Source: Tissierellales bacterium (GTDB taxonomy: Bacteria; Bacillota; Clostridia; Tissierellales; Tissierellaceae). Taken from it: a stretch of DNA of 12,642 nt. Positions 1 to 6,307 of this stretch are shown here, piece by piece. Position 1 is the stretch's first letter, and every line of letters begins with the position of its first letter. The notes beneath the pieces were generated by a model. The model saw only the letters and a program-made list of their open reading frames with translations. It searched no databases and was not told the origin of the DNA. Position numbers and translations under genes: made by a program. Location of the stretch: the NCBI GenBank assembly GCA_030146705.1, contig JASLBE010000023.1:1-12642 (forward strand), given 5' to 3'.

Positions 1-462
1 ATCCATCTTAGCTCTGCCCTTTCATTTATACCCTATGGGGTCCTAGTAGATGAATTTCAGCATGAGGTTTATGCAAATCCAGAGCTTACTAAGGAAGAGA
101 GAAAAAAGAAATGGAGGGATTTGGAAAGGAAATATTTGCCATTTAGGGAATATAAAAATTCAGACCTTTTAAATAGAGGTGGATTTTGGTATAGGCAGGG
201 GCATATATTTGAACTTCCATTTTATTATATAGACTATACTATTGCCCAGGTTTGTGCCTTTCAATTCTTAATTAAATTAAATTCAAATAGGGAATTAGCT
301 TGGAAGGATTATATAAATATGTGTAAGGTTGGAGGAAGTAGGTCATTTTTAGAAATATTAGAGATTGCTAACTTAAAAAATCCACTAGATGAGGGAACTG
401 TTAGAGAAGTTTCACTTCCAATTAAAGATTATTTAGAAACTATAGATATAAGTAAATATTAA
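1..462 (+). CDS. M3 family oligoendopeptidase, C-terminal part (5' end outside the window)
   Basis: The frame is open from the first base, giving 153 residues before the TAA at 460-462. A TTG at 121 is not the true start, because the protein reads on upstream with family-like sequence. M3 oligoendopeptidases are zinc metallopeptidases that cut short peptides, normally in the cytosol. This is the end of the catalytic domain: PYGVLVDEFQHEVY, then RGGFWYRQGHIFELPFYYID and YTIAQVCAFQF. This last stretch carries the Tyr/His-rich substrate-side motif typical of clostridial PepF-like M3 enzymes. The HExxH zinc motif must lie upstream of the window. A strong terminator follows directly, so this is the last gene of its unit. 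The family call is firm. PepF versus another M3 subfamily cannot be settled from the fragment. Confidence 0.9.
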   Translation: MHLSSALSFIPYGVLVDEFQHEVYANPELTKEERKKKWRDLERKYLPFREYKNSDLLNRGGFWYRQGHIFELPFYYIDYTIAQVCAFQFLIKLNSNRELAWKDYINMCKVGGSRSFLEILEIANLKNPLDEGTVREVSLPIKDYLETIDISKY

Positions 463-467
463 AGTTC

Positions 468-497
468 AAGTCCTAGTTTAGCCTAGGACTTTTTTAT
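468..497 (+). terminator. Intrinsic terminator of the M3 peptidase gene
   Basis: A perfect 9-bp stem (aagtcctag at 468-476 with ctaggactt at 483-491) has a 6-nt loop and runs into a T tract (490-495). It starts six bases after the stop codon. Confidence 0.9.
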
Positions 498-531
498 TTA
501 ATTAAATTTTTAGAAAATACAATAAATTCAA

Positions 532-560
532 TTGACAATAACTGTGAAAAACCTTATAAT
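532..560 (+). promoter_or_regulatory. Sigma-A promoter of the C69 dipeptidase gene, perfect consensus
   Basis: The -35 box TTGACA (532-537) and the -10 box TATAAT (555-560) are both exact consensus, with the ideal 17-bp spacer. Transcription should start near 567, leaving a 5' UTR of about 90 nt before the ATG at 659. This is the best consensus match in the window and predicts strong constitutive expression unless a repressor acts. Confidence 0.85.
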
Positions 561-658
561 CTATATAAAGAGATTGTTAAAAAATTAATAAGTTTAACTC
601 ATTCTAATATAAAGATCCGGATTTTTTATATAAAAATACATAAATTAGGGGGATTAAG

Positions 659-2176
659 ATGAAAAAACAAGCTATATCTTTACTACTGGGAATTTCTATT
701 TTATTTTCCAGTGTAACATCATTTGCATGTACAGGTACAATTGTTGGTAGGAAGGTTGCAAAAGATGGGCATACTATTTTAGGAAGGACTGAGGACTATA
801 GTTCTGCCTATAATAAAAATATTATAGTAACTCCTAGGAAGAAGTATAAGCCTGGTGAAATGTTTGAAGATGCCAATGGTCTAAAAATTCCACAACCTAA
901 AGAGAGCTACAAGTTTGTTTCAGTTCCAGATGGATATCAAGATGAGGGGGAAGTTTTTGATGCAGCTGGTTTTAATGAATTTGGAGTAGGTATGACTGCA
1001 ACAGTTACTGCTTATGCTAATGAGGAAGCCTATAAGGCAGACCCTTTAACTGAGAAAGGATTAACTGAGTCTTCTGTTACAGGTATTGTTTTACCTAGGG
1101 TAAAAACTGCCAGAGAAGGGATAGAATTAATAGCTAAGATATGTGATGAGCATGGTTCTTCTGAAGGCAACATTATATTTATCTCTGATAATAAGGAAAC
1201 TTGGTATATGGAAATTTTAACAGGCCACCAATATGTGGCAGTAAAATATCCAGAAGATTGTTTCTCTGTTGTACCAAACTGCTATATGTTAGGCAAGGTA
1301 GATGTAAAAGATAAGGCAAATGTTATAGCATCTAAGGATTTAATTAACCTACCAAGAAAGCATGGGTTTTTGGTAGAAGAAGATGGTAAAATTCATGTTA
1401 GGAAAACTTATGCTGAGAAATTAAGCGAGTATAATAGGTCTAGGCTTTGGGGAGGAATAAACTTTTTAGATAAGGACAAGAAAATACCTTATGAGGCAGA
1501 GGAATTTGAACTATTCCAAAAAACAGACAAGAAAATTTCTGTAAAAGATGTTATGGAAATGCAAAGATATAGGTATGAGGGTACTAAGTATGATGCCAAC
1601 CTACCAGGAAATGAAGATGTAAGGGCAATAGGAACAATAAACCAAGAGGAATGTCATGTACTGGAAATTAGGGAGGATTACCCACAAGAAGTTGCTGGAG
1701 TTATGTGGGTTGCTATGGGGAATTCTGAACATAGTATATATGTCCCAGTGCTGGGATGTATAACTGATACTATTGCTCCTTATAAGGTAACAGGAAACTA
1801 TTATAAGCCTGAATCTGCTTATTGGACCTTAAGGGGTGTTTCTGCACTTGCTGAATTAGATAGGGAAAAGTATGGAAAGAATGTTAGGGCTTATTGGAAT
1901 AGTGAAGAATTAAGACTATTAAAAGAGCAAAAACTTGTGGATAAAAAGATAAAGGAACTTTATAAAAAAGATCCAAAAGAAGCAATAAAGTATGCTAATG
2001 AAATAGGAAATAAAAACTTAACCAAGGCTTTTGAAGATGGAAAAATTTTATTTACTGAATTAATGACTTATTTTTATAGGGATTCAGGTAAAAAGCAAGA
2101 TAAACCTTATATGCCATCCTTGCTAGGAGGAGAAATGAGTAAGGATGCATCTTTAGAAGAAGCTGTTAAGCATTAA
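659..2176 (+). CDS. Exported C69 family dipeptidase (Ntn hydrolase)
   Basis: A 505-aa member of peptidase family C69 (PepD/PepDA-like dipeptidases). These are N-terminal nucleophile hydrolases in which an exposed N-terminal Cys attacks the peptide bond. Residues 1-23 form a signal peptide: KK at 3-4, a hydrophobic core at about 5-19, then SFA. Cys24 follows directly, opening CTGTIVGRKVAKDGHTILGR and the conserved R43-T-E-D46. Cleavage after Ala23 would therefore both export the enzyme and expose the catalytic Cys. The site lacks a Leu at -3 and has Phe at -2, so it is a poor lipobox. The GFNEFGVGMT motif at about residue 104 is also typical. No C-terminal anchor is visible. The ATG at 659 has an AGGGGGA ribosome site at 647-653. 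The gene is a single-gene unit between its own promoter and terminator. Substrate range is not visible; family members prefer dipeptides. Confidence 0.93.
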   Translation: MKKQAISLLLGISILFSSVTSFACTGTIVGRKVAKDGHTILGRTEDYSSAYNKNIIVTPRKKYKPGEMFEDANGLKIPQPKESYKFVSVPDGYQDEGEVFDAAGFNEFGVGMTATVTAYANEEAYKADPLTEKGLTESSVTGIVLPRVKTAREGIELIAKICDEHGSSEGNIIFISDNKETWYMEILTGHQYVAVKYPEDCFSVVPNCYMLGKVDVKDKANVIASKDLINLPRKHGFLVEEDGKIHVRKTYAEKLSEYNRSRLWGGINFLDKDKKIPYEAEEFELFQKTDKKISVKDVMEMQRYRYEGTKYDANLPGNEDVRAIGTINQEECHVLEIREDYPQEVAGVMWVAMGNSEHSIYVPVLGCITDTIAPYKVTGNYYKPESAYWTLRGVSALAELDREKYGKNVRAYWNSEELRLLKEQKLVDKKIKELYKKDPKEAIKYANEIGNKNLTKAFEDGKILFTELMTYFYRDSGKKQDKPYMPSLLGGEMSKDASLEEAVKH

Positions 2177-2183
2177 TAAAAGT

Positions 2184-2208
2184 GAGGCCTAGAAGGCCTC
2201 TTTTTTTA
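2184..2208 (+). terminator. Intrinsic terminator of the C69 dipeptidase gene
   Basis: A 6-bp GC-rich stem (gaggcc at 2184-2189, ggcctc at 2195-2200) with a 5-nt loop is followed by seven T (2201-2207). The T tract abuts the -35 box of the next gene. Confidence 0.88.
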
Positions 2209-2237
2209 TTGAATAATTAAATTATTAGAGTTATACT
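2209..2237 (+). promoter_or_regulatory. Sigma-A promoter of the Mrp ATPase gene
   Basis: TTGAAT (2209-2214) and TATACT (2232-2237) are separated by 17 bp. The expected transcription start is near 2244, about 40 nt before the ATG. Confidence 0.7.
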
Positions 2238-2283
2238 AGGTTTATGGCTAAGCTATAAATAATTATGGTAAAGGAGAGTTAAG

Positions 2284-3108
2284 ATGAGTGATAAATGTGA
2301 AACTTGTGAGTTAGACTGTGATGATAAGTCTACTTGTGAGAAAGAATTTGATTTTGCAGCCAAGCTAAATGAAAATAGTTCAGTTAGCAAGGTAATAGGA
2401 GTGGTAAGTGGTAAGGGTGGGGTTGGTAAATCCCTAGTAACTTCCTTATTGGCTATATATATGAATAGGATGGGTTATGAGACAGCTATCTTGGATGGAG
2501 ATATTTCAGGTCCGTCAATTCCTAGGGTTTTTGGTGTAACTTCTAGGGCTATGGGGACTGAATTAGGTGCGATTCCTGGGAAAAGTAAAAATGGAATTAA
2601 GATTATGTCAGCTAATATGATGCTGGATGATGCTACTGATCCTTTAATTTGGAGAGGGCCTGTTATAGCTAATGTTGTTAAGCAGTTTTGGACAGATGTA
2701 AACTGGGATAATGTTGATTATATGTTTGTAGATATGCCTCCAGGAACAGGAGATGTACCTCTTACAGTTTTTCAATCTTTACCAGTGGATGGAATTGTAA
2801 TAGTTACATCACCTCAAGATTTAGTTTCAATGATTGTCGAGAAATCTATAAAAATGGCTAAGATGATGGATGTTCCAGTACTTGGAATAGTTGAAAATAT
2901 GAGTTATGGACTTTGCCCAGACTGTGGCAAAAAAATAGAATTATTTGGTAAAAGTAAAATTGAGGATGTTACTAGTAAGTACTCCATTGATACTTATGAT
3001 AGGATGCCAATTAATACAGAAATAGGAGAACTTATAAACAAGGGTGACCTAGAGGAGTTTGAAGAAGAATATTTAGGGAATATAATAAATAAGATAATGA
3101 CTTTATAG
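2284..3108 (+). CDS. Mrp/Nbp35 family Fe-S cluster carrier ATPase
   Basis: A 274-aa cytosolic P-loop ATPase of the Mrp/ApbC/Nbp35 group, whose members bind and hand over iron-sulfur clusters. The deviant Walker A motif GKGGVGKS is at 43-50, DGDISGPS at 71-78, and the switch motif DMPPGTGD at 150-157. The CPDC pair (C211, C214) matches the CxxC that holds a bridging cluster between the two subunits of a dimer. The N-terminal arm carries four more cysteines (C5, C8, C12, C18), like the N-terminal cluster arm of Nbp35 and many clostridial Mrp proteins. The start has AAGGAGAG at 2271-2278. The gene is flanked by its own promoter and terminator and has no Fe-S biogenesis neighbours in the window, so the recipient proteins cannot be inferred. 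Confidence 0.93.
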   Translation: MSDKCETCELDCDDKSTCEKEFDFAAKLNENSSVSKVIGVVSGKGGVGKSLVTSLLAIYMNRMGYETAILDGDISGPSIPRVFGVTSRAMGTELGAIPGKSKNGIKIMSANMMLDDATDPLIWRGPVIANVVKQFWTDVNWDNVDYMFVDMPPGTGDVPLTVFQSLPVDGIVIVTSPQDLVSMIVEKSIKMAKMMDVPVLGIVENMSYGLCPDCGKKIELFGKSKIEDVTSKYSIDTYDRMPINTEIGELINKGDLEEFEEEYLGNIINKIMTL

Positions 3109-3128
3109 TTTAGAAACTAAAGCCTATT

Positions 3129-3162
3129 AGAGCCCAGACTTTTAACTGGGTTCTATTTTATT
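3129..3162 (+). terminator. Intrinsic terminator of the Mrp ATPase gene
   Basis: A 9-bp stem with one G-U pair (agagcccag at 3129-3137, ctgggttct at 3146-3154) has an 8-nt loop and is followed by an interrupted T tract (attttatt). It is weaker than the other terminators because the T run is broken by A. Confidence 0.75.
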
Positions 3163-3188
3163 GCTTAAAATATAGGGATAATTATACT
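3161..3188 (+). promoter_or_regulatory. Probable promoter of the MATE transporter gene
   Basis: TTGCTT (3161-3166), 16 bp, then TATACT (3183-3188). The -35 box matches consensus at only three positions, but the -10 is good. The -10 and its flank (TTATACTAGG) repeat those of the Mrp promoter. The 5' UTR would be about 55 nt. Confidence 0.5.
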
Positions 3189-3250
3189 AGGATTTTACCC
3201 CTTACCTATGATAGACTATAGAGTGGACTTAAAATGAAAGGAGTAAAGAA

Positions 3251-4612
3251 ATGGAAAAAATTAAAAAAAATCCAATGGAATATGAAGACCTACTTAGGCT
3301 CATACTTAGGATGTCTTTCCCTGTAATGTTATCGATGCTTGTTCAATCTATGTATAATATTACGGATTCCTTTTTCGTAGCACAATTTAATGAAAAGGCA
3401 CTTAGGGCAACATCGTTATCCTATCCTATTCAAATAATAATAGTGGCTTTTGGTGTTGGGACAGGTATAGGGGTTAATTCTTTAATATCAAGGTACCAGG
3501 GTGAAGGTAGGTATGATGATGCAAACCAAGTTGCTATGCATGGTGTAATCTTAAGTATTTTATCTTGGAGTATATTTTTACTATTTAGGTTTTTATTATT
3601 AGAGAAATTTGTAACATTTTTTACTAAGGACCCAGAAGTAATAGAAATGGGGATTGAATACTTAGGTCTAGTTTCAGGATTTTCTATATTTTCTTTGATT
3701 CAAATAAATATAGAAAAAACTATTCAAGGAACAGGTAATACAGTTTTGCCAATGATTATTCAGTTAGTAGGAGCTGCAACAAATATAATTCTAGACCCTA
3801 TAATGATTTTTGGCCTTTTTGGTTTCCCACAAATGGGTATAAGGGGAGCGGCTATAGCAACCTTGATTGGTCAAGCTTTTGGGGCGGCACTTGGACTAAT
3901 ATTTTTATTTAATAAGACTAACTTAAGGCTTAAATTAAATGAACTAAAGCCTTCCAAAAAAATTGTAGAAAATATATATGAGGTAGGATTACCTACAATT
4001 TTAATGCAAAGTGTCCCAGCCTTTATCACTTCTATTTTGAACCTAATAGTAATAAGGTATTCAGAAGTGGCAGTTTCAGTATTGGGGATATATTTAAAAT
4101 TAGAATCTTTCGTAATGATGCCTTTATTTGGTTTAGGACAGGGTATTTTACCTATAATGGGCTATAATTTTGGGGCTAGGAATAAGGACAGGGTAAAGGG
4201 AACTTTAAAGTATGGCTTTAAAATAGGACTTTTAATAATGGCCCTAGGACTTTTATTATTCCAGGTCTTTCCAAGACAATTAATGGGCTTATTTGCAGAA
4301 ACAGAAGAGATGGTAGAAATGGGAGTTTATACTTTGAGGATAATATCCCTAGGCTATGTTTTTGCCTCTATAAGTGTTATTAGTACGACTCTTTTCCAGG
4401 CCCTAGGTTTGGGAAAACTAAGTCTTTTAATTACGCTTTTAAGGAGTCTTATAATTGTTGTACCCCTTGCCTATATATTTTCATTTGTTGGTTTGAATTA
4501 TATATGGATGGCCTATCCAATAGCAGAAATAACAACAGTTGTTTTTTCAATTTATATGGTTAAAAAAGTTATAGAACATAAGGTAAACAATCTAAGTAAA
4601 AATAATATGTAA
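3251..4612 (+). CDS. MATE family multidrug/cation efflux transporter
   Basis: A 453-aa integral membrane protein of the MATE family, which export organic cations, drugs or metabolites in exchange for Na+ or H+. The length and roughly twelve hydrophobic segments fit the family. The first helix holds LRMSFPVMLSMLVQSMYNIT. The following GVGTGIGVNSLISRYQGEGR and the mid-protein GTGNTVLPMIIQLVGAATNI are family-typical, as is the second-half GQGILPIMGYNFGARN, consistent with two six-helix repeats. The ATG at 3251 has AAAGGAG at 3237-3243. The gene is a single-gene unit with its own terminator. Nothing in the context fixes the substrate, and no riboswitch is recognisable in its short leader. Confidence 0.92.
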   Translation: MEKIKKNPMEYEDLLRLILRMSFPVMLSMLVQSMYNITDSFFVAQFNEKALRATSLSYPIQIIIVAFGVGTGIGVNSLISRYQGEGRYDDANQVAMHGVILSILSWSIFLLFRFLLLEKFVTFFTKDPEVIEMGIEYLGLVSGFSIFSLIQINIEKTIQGTGNTVLPMIIQLVGAATNIILDPIMIFGLFGFPQMGIRGAAIATLIGQAFGAALGLIFLFNKTNLRLKLNELKPSKKIVENIYEVGLPTILMQSVPAFITSILNLIVIRYSEVAVSVLGIYLKLESFVMMPLFGLGQGILPIMGYNFGARNKDRVKGTLKYGFKIGLLIMALGLLLFQVFPRQLMGLFAETEEMVEMGVYTLRIISLGYVFASISVISTTLFQALGLGKLSLLITLLRSLIIVVPLAYIFSFVGLNYIWMAYPIAEITTVVFSIYMVKKVIEHKVNNLSKNNM

Positions 4613-4618
4613 TATTAG

Positions 4619-4650
4619 AAAACAAGACCTAGTAGGTCTTGTTTTTATTT
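4619..4650 (+). terminator. Intrinsic terminator of the MATE transporter gene
   Basis: A perfect stem of up to 12 bp (4619-4630 with 4634-4645) closes on a 3-nt loop, or 9 bp with a wider loop if tight pairs open. It passes into GTTTTTATTT, which directly abuts the -35 box of the next gene. Confidence 0.92.
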
Positions 4651-4679
4651 TTGAATAATGGTTAAAAATGTTATATTAT
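4651..4679 (+). promoter_or_regulatory. Sigma-A promoter of the M18 aminopeptidase gene
   Basis: TTGAAT (4651-4656), a 17-bp spacer, then TATTAT (4674-4679). Transcription should start near 4686, giving a leader of only about 20 nt that contains the ribosome site AAAGGAGAG (4693-4701). Confidence 0.68.
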
Positions 4680-4706
4680 ATATAGTTAGAATAAAGGAGA
4701 GATATA

Positions 4707-6005
4707 ATGAATAAGGAAAAAGACTTTGCAAGAGAATTAATAGACTTTATAGACAACAGTTACAGCCAATTTCATGCTGTAAAAGAGGCTAAGAAACTTT
4801 TACTTGATAATGGCTTTAAGGAAATATTAATGGAAGATGCTTGGGATCTAAAGAAGGGTGGAAGATATTTTACTAGTAAAAATATGTCTGCCATAGTTGC
4901 CTTTACCATTGGGGAAGGAGACTTAGGAGAAGAGGGTTTTAGATTAGTAGGATCTCATACAGATTCCCCTGGTTTTAGGATAAAACCAAGTCCAGAGATA
5001 GCCTGTGATGGATATTTTAAATTAAATACAGAAGTTTACGGAGGTCCAATATTAAATACTTGGTTAGATAGGCCCCTATCAATAGGGGGAAGGGTTTCAG
5101 CCATAGGTGATAACCCACTTAAACCAAGAGAATATTTAGTTAATATTAAGAGGCCTATTGGAATAATACCTAACCTGGCTATCCATATGAATAGGGGAGT
5201 AAATGAAGGTTTTAAACTAAATCCTCAAATTCATACCCTGCCTATACTGGCTTTAATTAATGAGGAGTTTGAGAAGGATAACTACCTAATAAAGCTTTTA
5301 GCTAAAGAACTAGAGATTGATTATGAAGATATTTTAGACTTTGAACTTTATCTTTATGAATATGAAAAAGGGCAATTAATTGGTTTAAATGAGGAGTTTA
5401 TATCAGCAGGCAAGCTAGATAACTTAGCTATGTTGCAGGCCTCTTTAAAGGCCATAATAAACAGTGAAAATAAGTCTGGTGTAAATATGGTTATAGGCTT
5501 TGATAATGAAGAAGTTGGAAGTAGTACTAAGCAGGGAGCTGGAAGTCCTTTTGTAAAAAATATAATGAAAAGAATAGCGAATAATTTGGATATAAGTGAG
5601 GAAGATTATTATAGGGCATTGGAAAAGTCTTTTTTAATTTCTTCTGATATGGCCCACGCCCTACATCCTAATTTTTTGGATAAGGTTGATATTACAAATA
5701 AACCTATAATTAACCAAGGACCTTGTATAAAAATTGCAGCCAACCAGGCCTATACTACTGATAGTAGGTCTAGTGCAGTTTATGAAGCCATCTGTAAAAG
5801 GGCAGGAGTTCCTTATCAAAAATTTGTTAATAGGTCAGATTTAAGGGGAGGAAGTACAATTGGCCCTATTTCTAGTTCACAATTAGAAATATCTTCTGTA
5901 GATATTGGTAATCCTATTTTGGCTATGCATTCTATTAGAGAACTGGGAGGAGTAAGAGACCATTTCTATGTTTATAAAAGTTTTTTAGAGTTTTTTAATC
6001 TGTAG
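4707..6005 (+). CDS. M18 family metalloaminopeptidase
   Basis: A 432-aa cytosolic aminopeptidase of family M18 (aspartyl aminopeptidase/ApeB group), which removes N-terminal residues from short peptides using two zinc ions. The metal-site motifs are all present and in order: H84 in SHTDSPGF, D238 in GKLDN, E268-E269 in FDNEEVGS, D314 in SSDMAHA, and H408 in AMHS. The AHALHPN motif at 316-322 is also typical of M18. The length is normal and there is no signal peptide. The start is supported by a strong ribosome site. Whether it prefers acidic or hydrophobic N-terminal residues cannot be read from sequence alone. It stands between its own promoter and terminator, just upstream of the peptide transporter operon, and would process imported peptides. 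Confidence 0.95.
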   Translation: MNKEKDFARELIDFIDNSYSQFHAVKEAKKLLLDNGFKEILMEDAWDLKKGGRYFTSKNMSAIVAFTIGEGDLGEEGFRLVGSHTDSPGFRIKPSPEIACDGYFKLNTEVYGGPILNTWLDRPLSIGGRVSAIGDNPLKPREYLVNIKRPIGIIPNLAIHMNRGVNEGFKLNPQIHTLPILALINEEFEKDNYLIKLLAKELEIDYEDILDFELYLYEYEKGQLIGLNEEFISAGKLDNLAMLQASLKAIINSENKSGVNMVIGFDNEEVGSSTKQGAGSPFVKNIMKRIANNLDISEEDYYRALEKSFLISSDMAHALHPNFLDKVDITNKPIINQGPCIKIAANQAYTTDSRSSAVYEAICKRAGVPYQKFVNRSDLRGGSTIGPISSSQLEISSVDIGNPILAMHSIRELGGVRDHFYVYKSFLEFFNL

Positions 6006-6015
6006 TTTTATAAAT

Positions 6016-6048
6016 AACCACTGGGAGGGATTCCAGTGGTTTTAATTT
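6016..6048 (+). terminator. Intrinsic terminator of the M18 aminopeptidase gene
   Basis: A perfect 9-bp stem (aaccactgg at 6016-6024, ccagtggtt at 6033-6041) has an 8-nt loop and is followed by TTTAATTT. It begins 11 bases after the stop codon. Confidence 0.85.
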
Positions 6049-6073
6049 GAAATTTTTGAATATAATTTTTATC

Positions 6074-6129
6074 TAAAATACCATTGAATAAGCCATATAT
6101 TATGTTATAATTGGCTTGATGGTATTTTA
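6074..6129 (+). repeat. 11-bp perfect inverted repeat framing the transporter promoter (candidate MocR-type operator)
   Basis: TAAAATACCAT (6074-6084) is repeated in inverse as ATGGTATTTTA (6119-6129), with 34 bp between the arms. Inside these lies a second inverted pair, AAGCCA (6090-6095) and TGGCTT (6112-6117). The left arm ends on the first base of the -35 box and the right arm begins at about +1, so the repeat brackets the promoter exactly. A transcript from this promoter contains only the right arm, so the structure most likely acts as DNA. Each arm contains ATACCA or its inverse, the half-site I recall for B. subtilis GabR (a MocR regulator). There the copies are direct rather than inverted. 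Operator function is inferred. Confidence 0.6.
6084..6111 (+). promoter_or_regulatory. Extended -10 promoter of the peptide transporter operon
   Basis: TTGAAT (6084-6089), a 16-bp spacer, then an exact TATAAT (6106-6111) preceded by TGT, which makes an extended -10. The start is predicted at 6118-6119, leaving a leader of about 190 nt before the first gene. It overlaps the inverted repeat at 6074-6129. Confidence 0.75.
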
Positions 6130-6276
6130 ACAAAGCCATACATTAAAAATCTTTTTAAAAACTAATAAATTCTGCTTTAAGCTTTATGCTAGAGACGGAG
6201 AAACCAAAATATAAAATGCTATTATGTATATAAAGGCTTTTTGCGTCCAAAAACAGCAAAAAGCCTTTTATTTTTT
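6118..6276 (+). ncRNA. Leader RNA ahead of the transporter operon: candidate attenuator, orphan riboswitch or small RNA
   Basis: About 155 nt run from the predicted start to a strong intrinsic terminator that sits ahead of the first gene. No ORF of note lies inside. The 5' part contains AAAGCC (6132-6137), which copies part of the terminator's right arm. It could pair with GGCTTT (6235-6240) in the left arm, a possible but short (6-bp) antiterminator. The middle section (6181-6221) has GCTTTATGCTAGAGACGG, GAGAAACC and a second ATGCTA. A possible helix there is GCTTTAT (6181-6187) with ATAAA (6211-6215) and GC (6218-6219). GACG (6194-6197) could also pair with CGTC (6244-6247), at the edge of the terminator loop. 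I find no T-box, S-box, lysine, cobalamin, purine, glycine or TPP core. Regulation is inferred from the layout. Confidence 0.45.
6232..6276 (+). terminator. Strong intrinsic terminator inside the transporter leader
   Basis: A perfect 13-bp stem (AAAGGCTTTTTGC at 6232-6244, GCAAAAAGCCTTT at 6256-6268) has an 11-nt loop (6245-6255) and runs into TTTTATTTTTT. It lies 31 bases before the start codon of the transporter operon, so transcripts from the upstream promoter must read through it. Confidence 0.88.
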
Positions 6277-6307
6277 ACATAATATACTATAAAAAGGGAG
6301 TGTCGAT

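Noticed and set aside
121..462. A short 113-residue gene starting with TTG at 121
   Set aside because: The frame is open to base 1 and the upstream residues continue M3 peptidase sequence, so this is only the tail of a longer gene.
4707..6005. M42 or M20 peptidase as an alternative family for the aminopeptidase
   Set aside because: The order and wording of the metal motifs (SHTDSP, NEEVGS, SSDMAHA, AMHS) fit M18 specifically.
6056..6084. A second promoter, TTGAAT (6056-6061) with TACCAT (6079-6084) at 17 bp
   Set aside because: The -10 is poor and lies inside the inverted repeat arm. The TTGAAT-16-TGTTATAAT promoter just downstream is much better.
6186..6221. Direct repeat ATGCTA (6186-6191 and 6216-6221) as a binding site
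   Set aside because: Six bases in AT-rich DNA is near chance expectation. Noted only as part of the leader.
6118..6276. A T-box, SAM, lysine, cobalamin, purine, glycine, TPP or preQ1 riboswitch in the transporter leader
   Set aside because: None of the conserved core sequences of these classes is present. GAGAAACC and GAGACGG resemble fragments of several motifs but are too short to assign.
6283..6288. A TATACT -10 box just before the transporter operon, downstream of the leader terminator
   Set aside because: The 17-bp upstream position falls in the hairpin arm and has no -35 resemblance. The start would also fall on the ribosome site.
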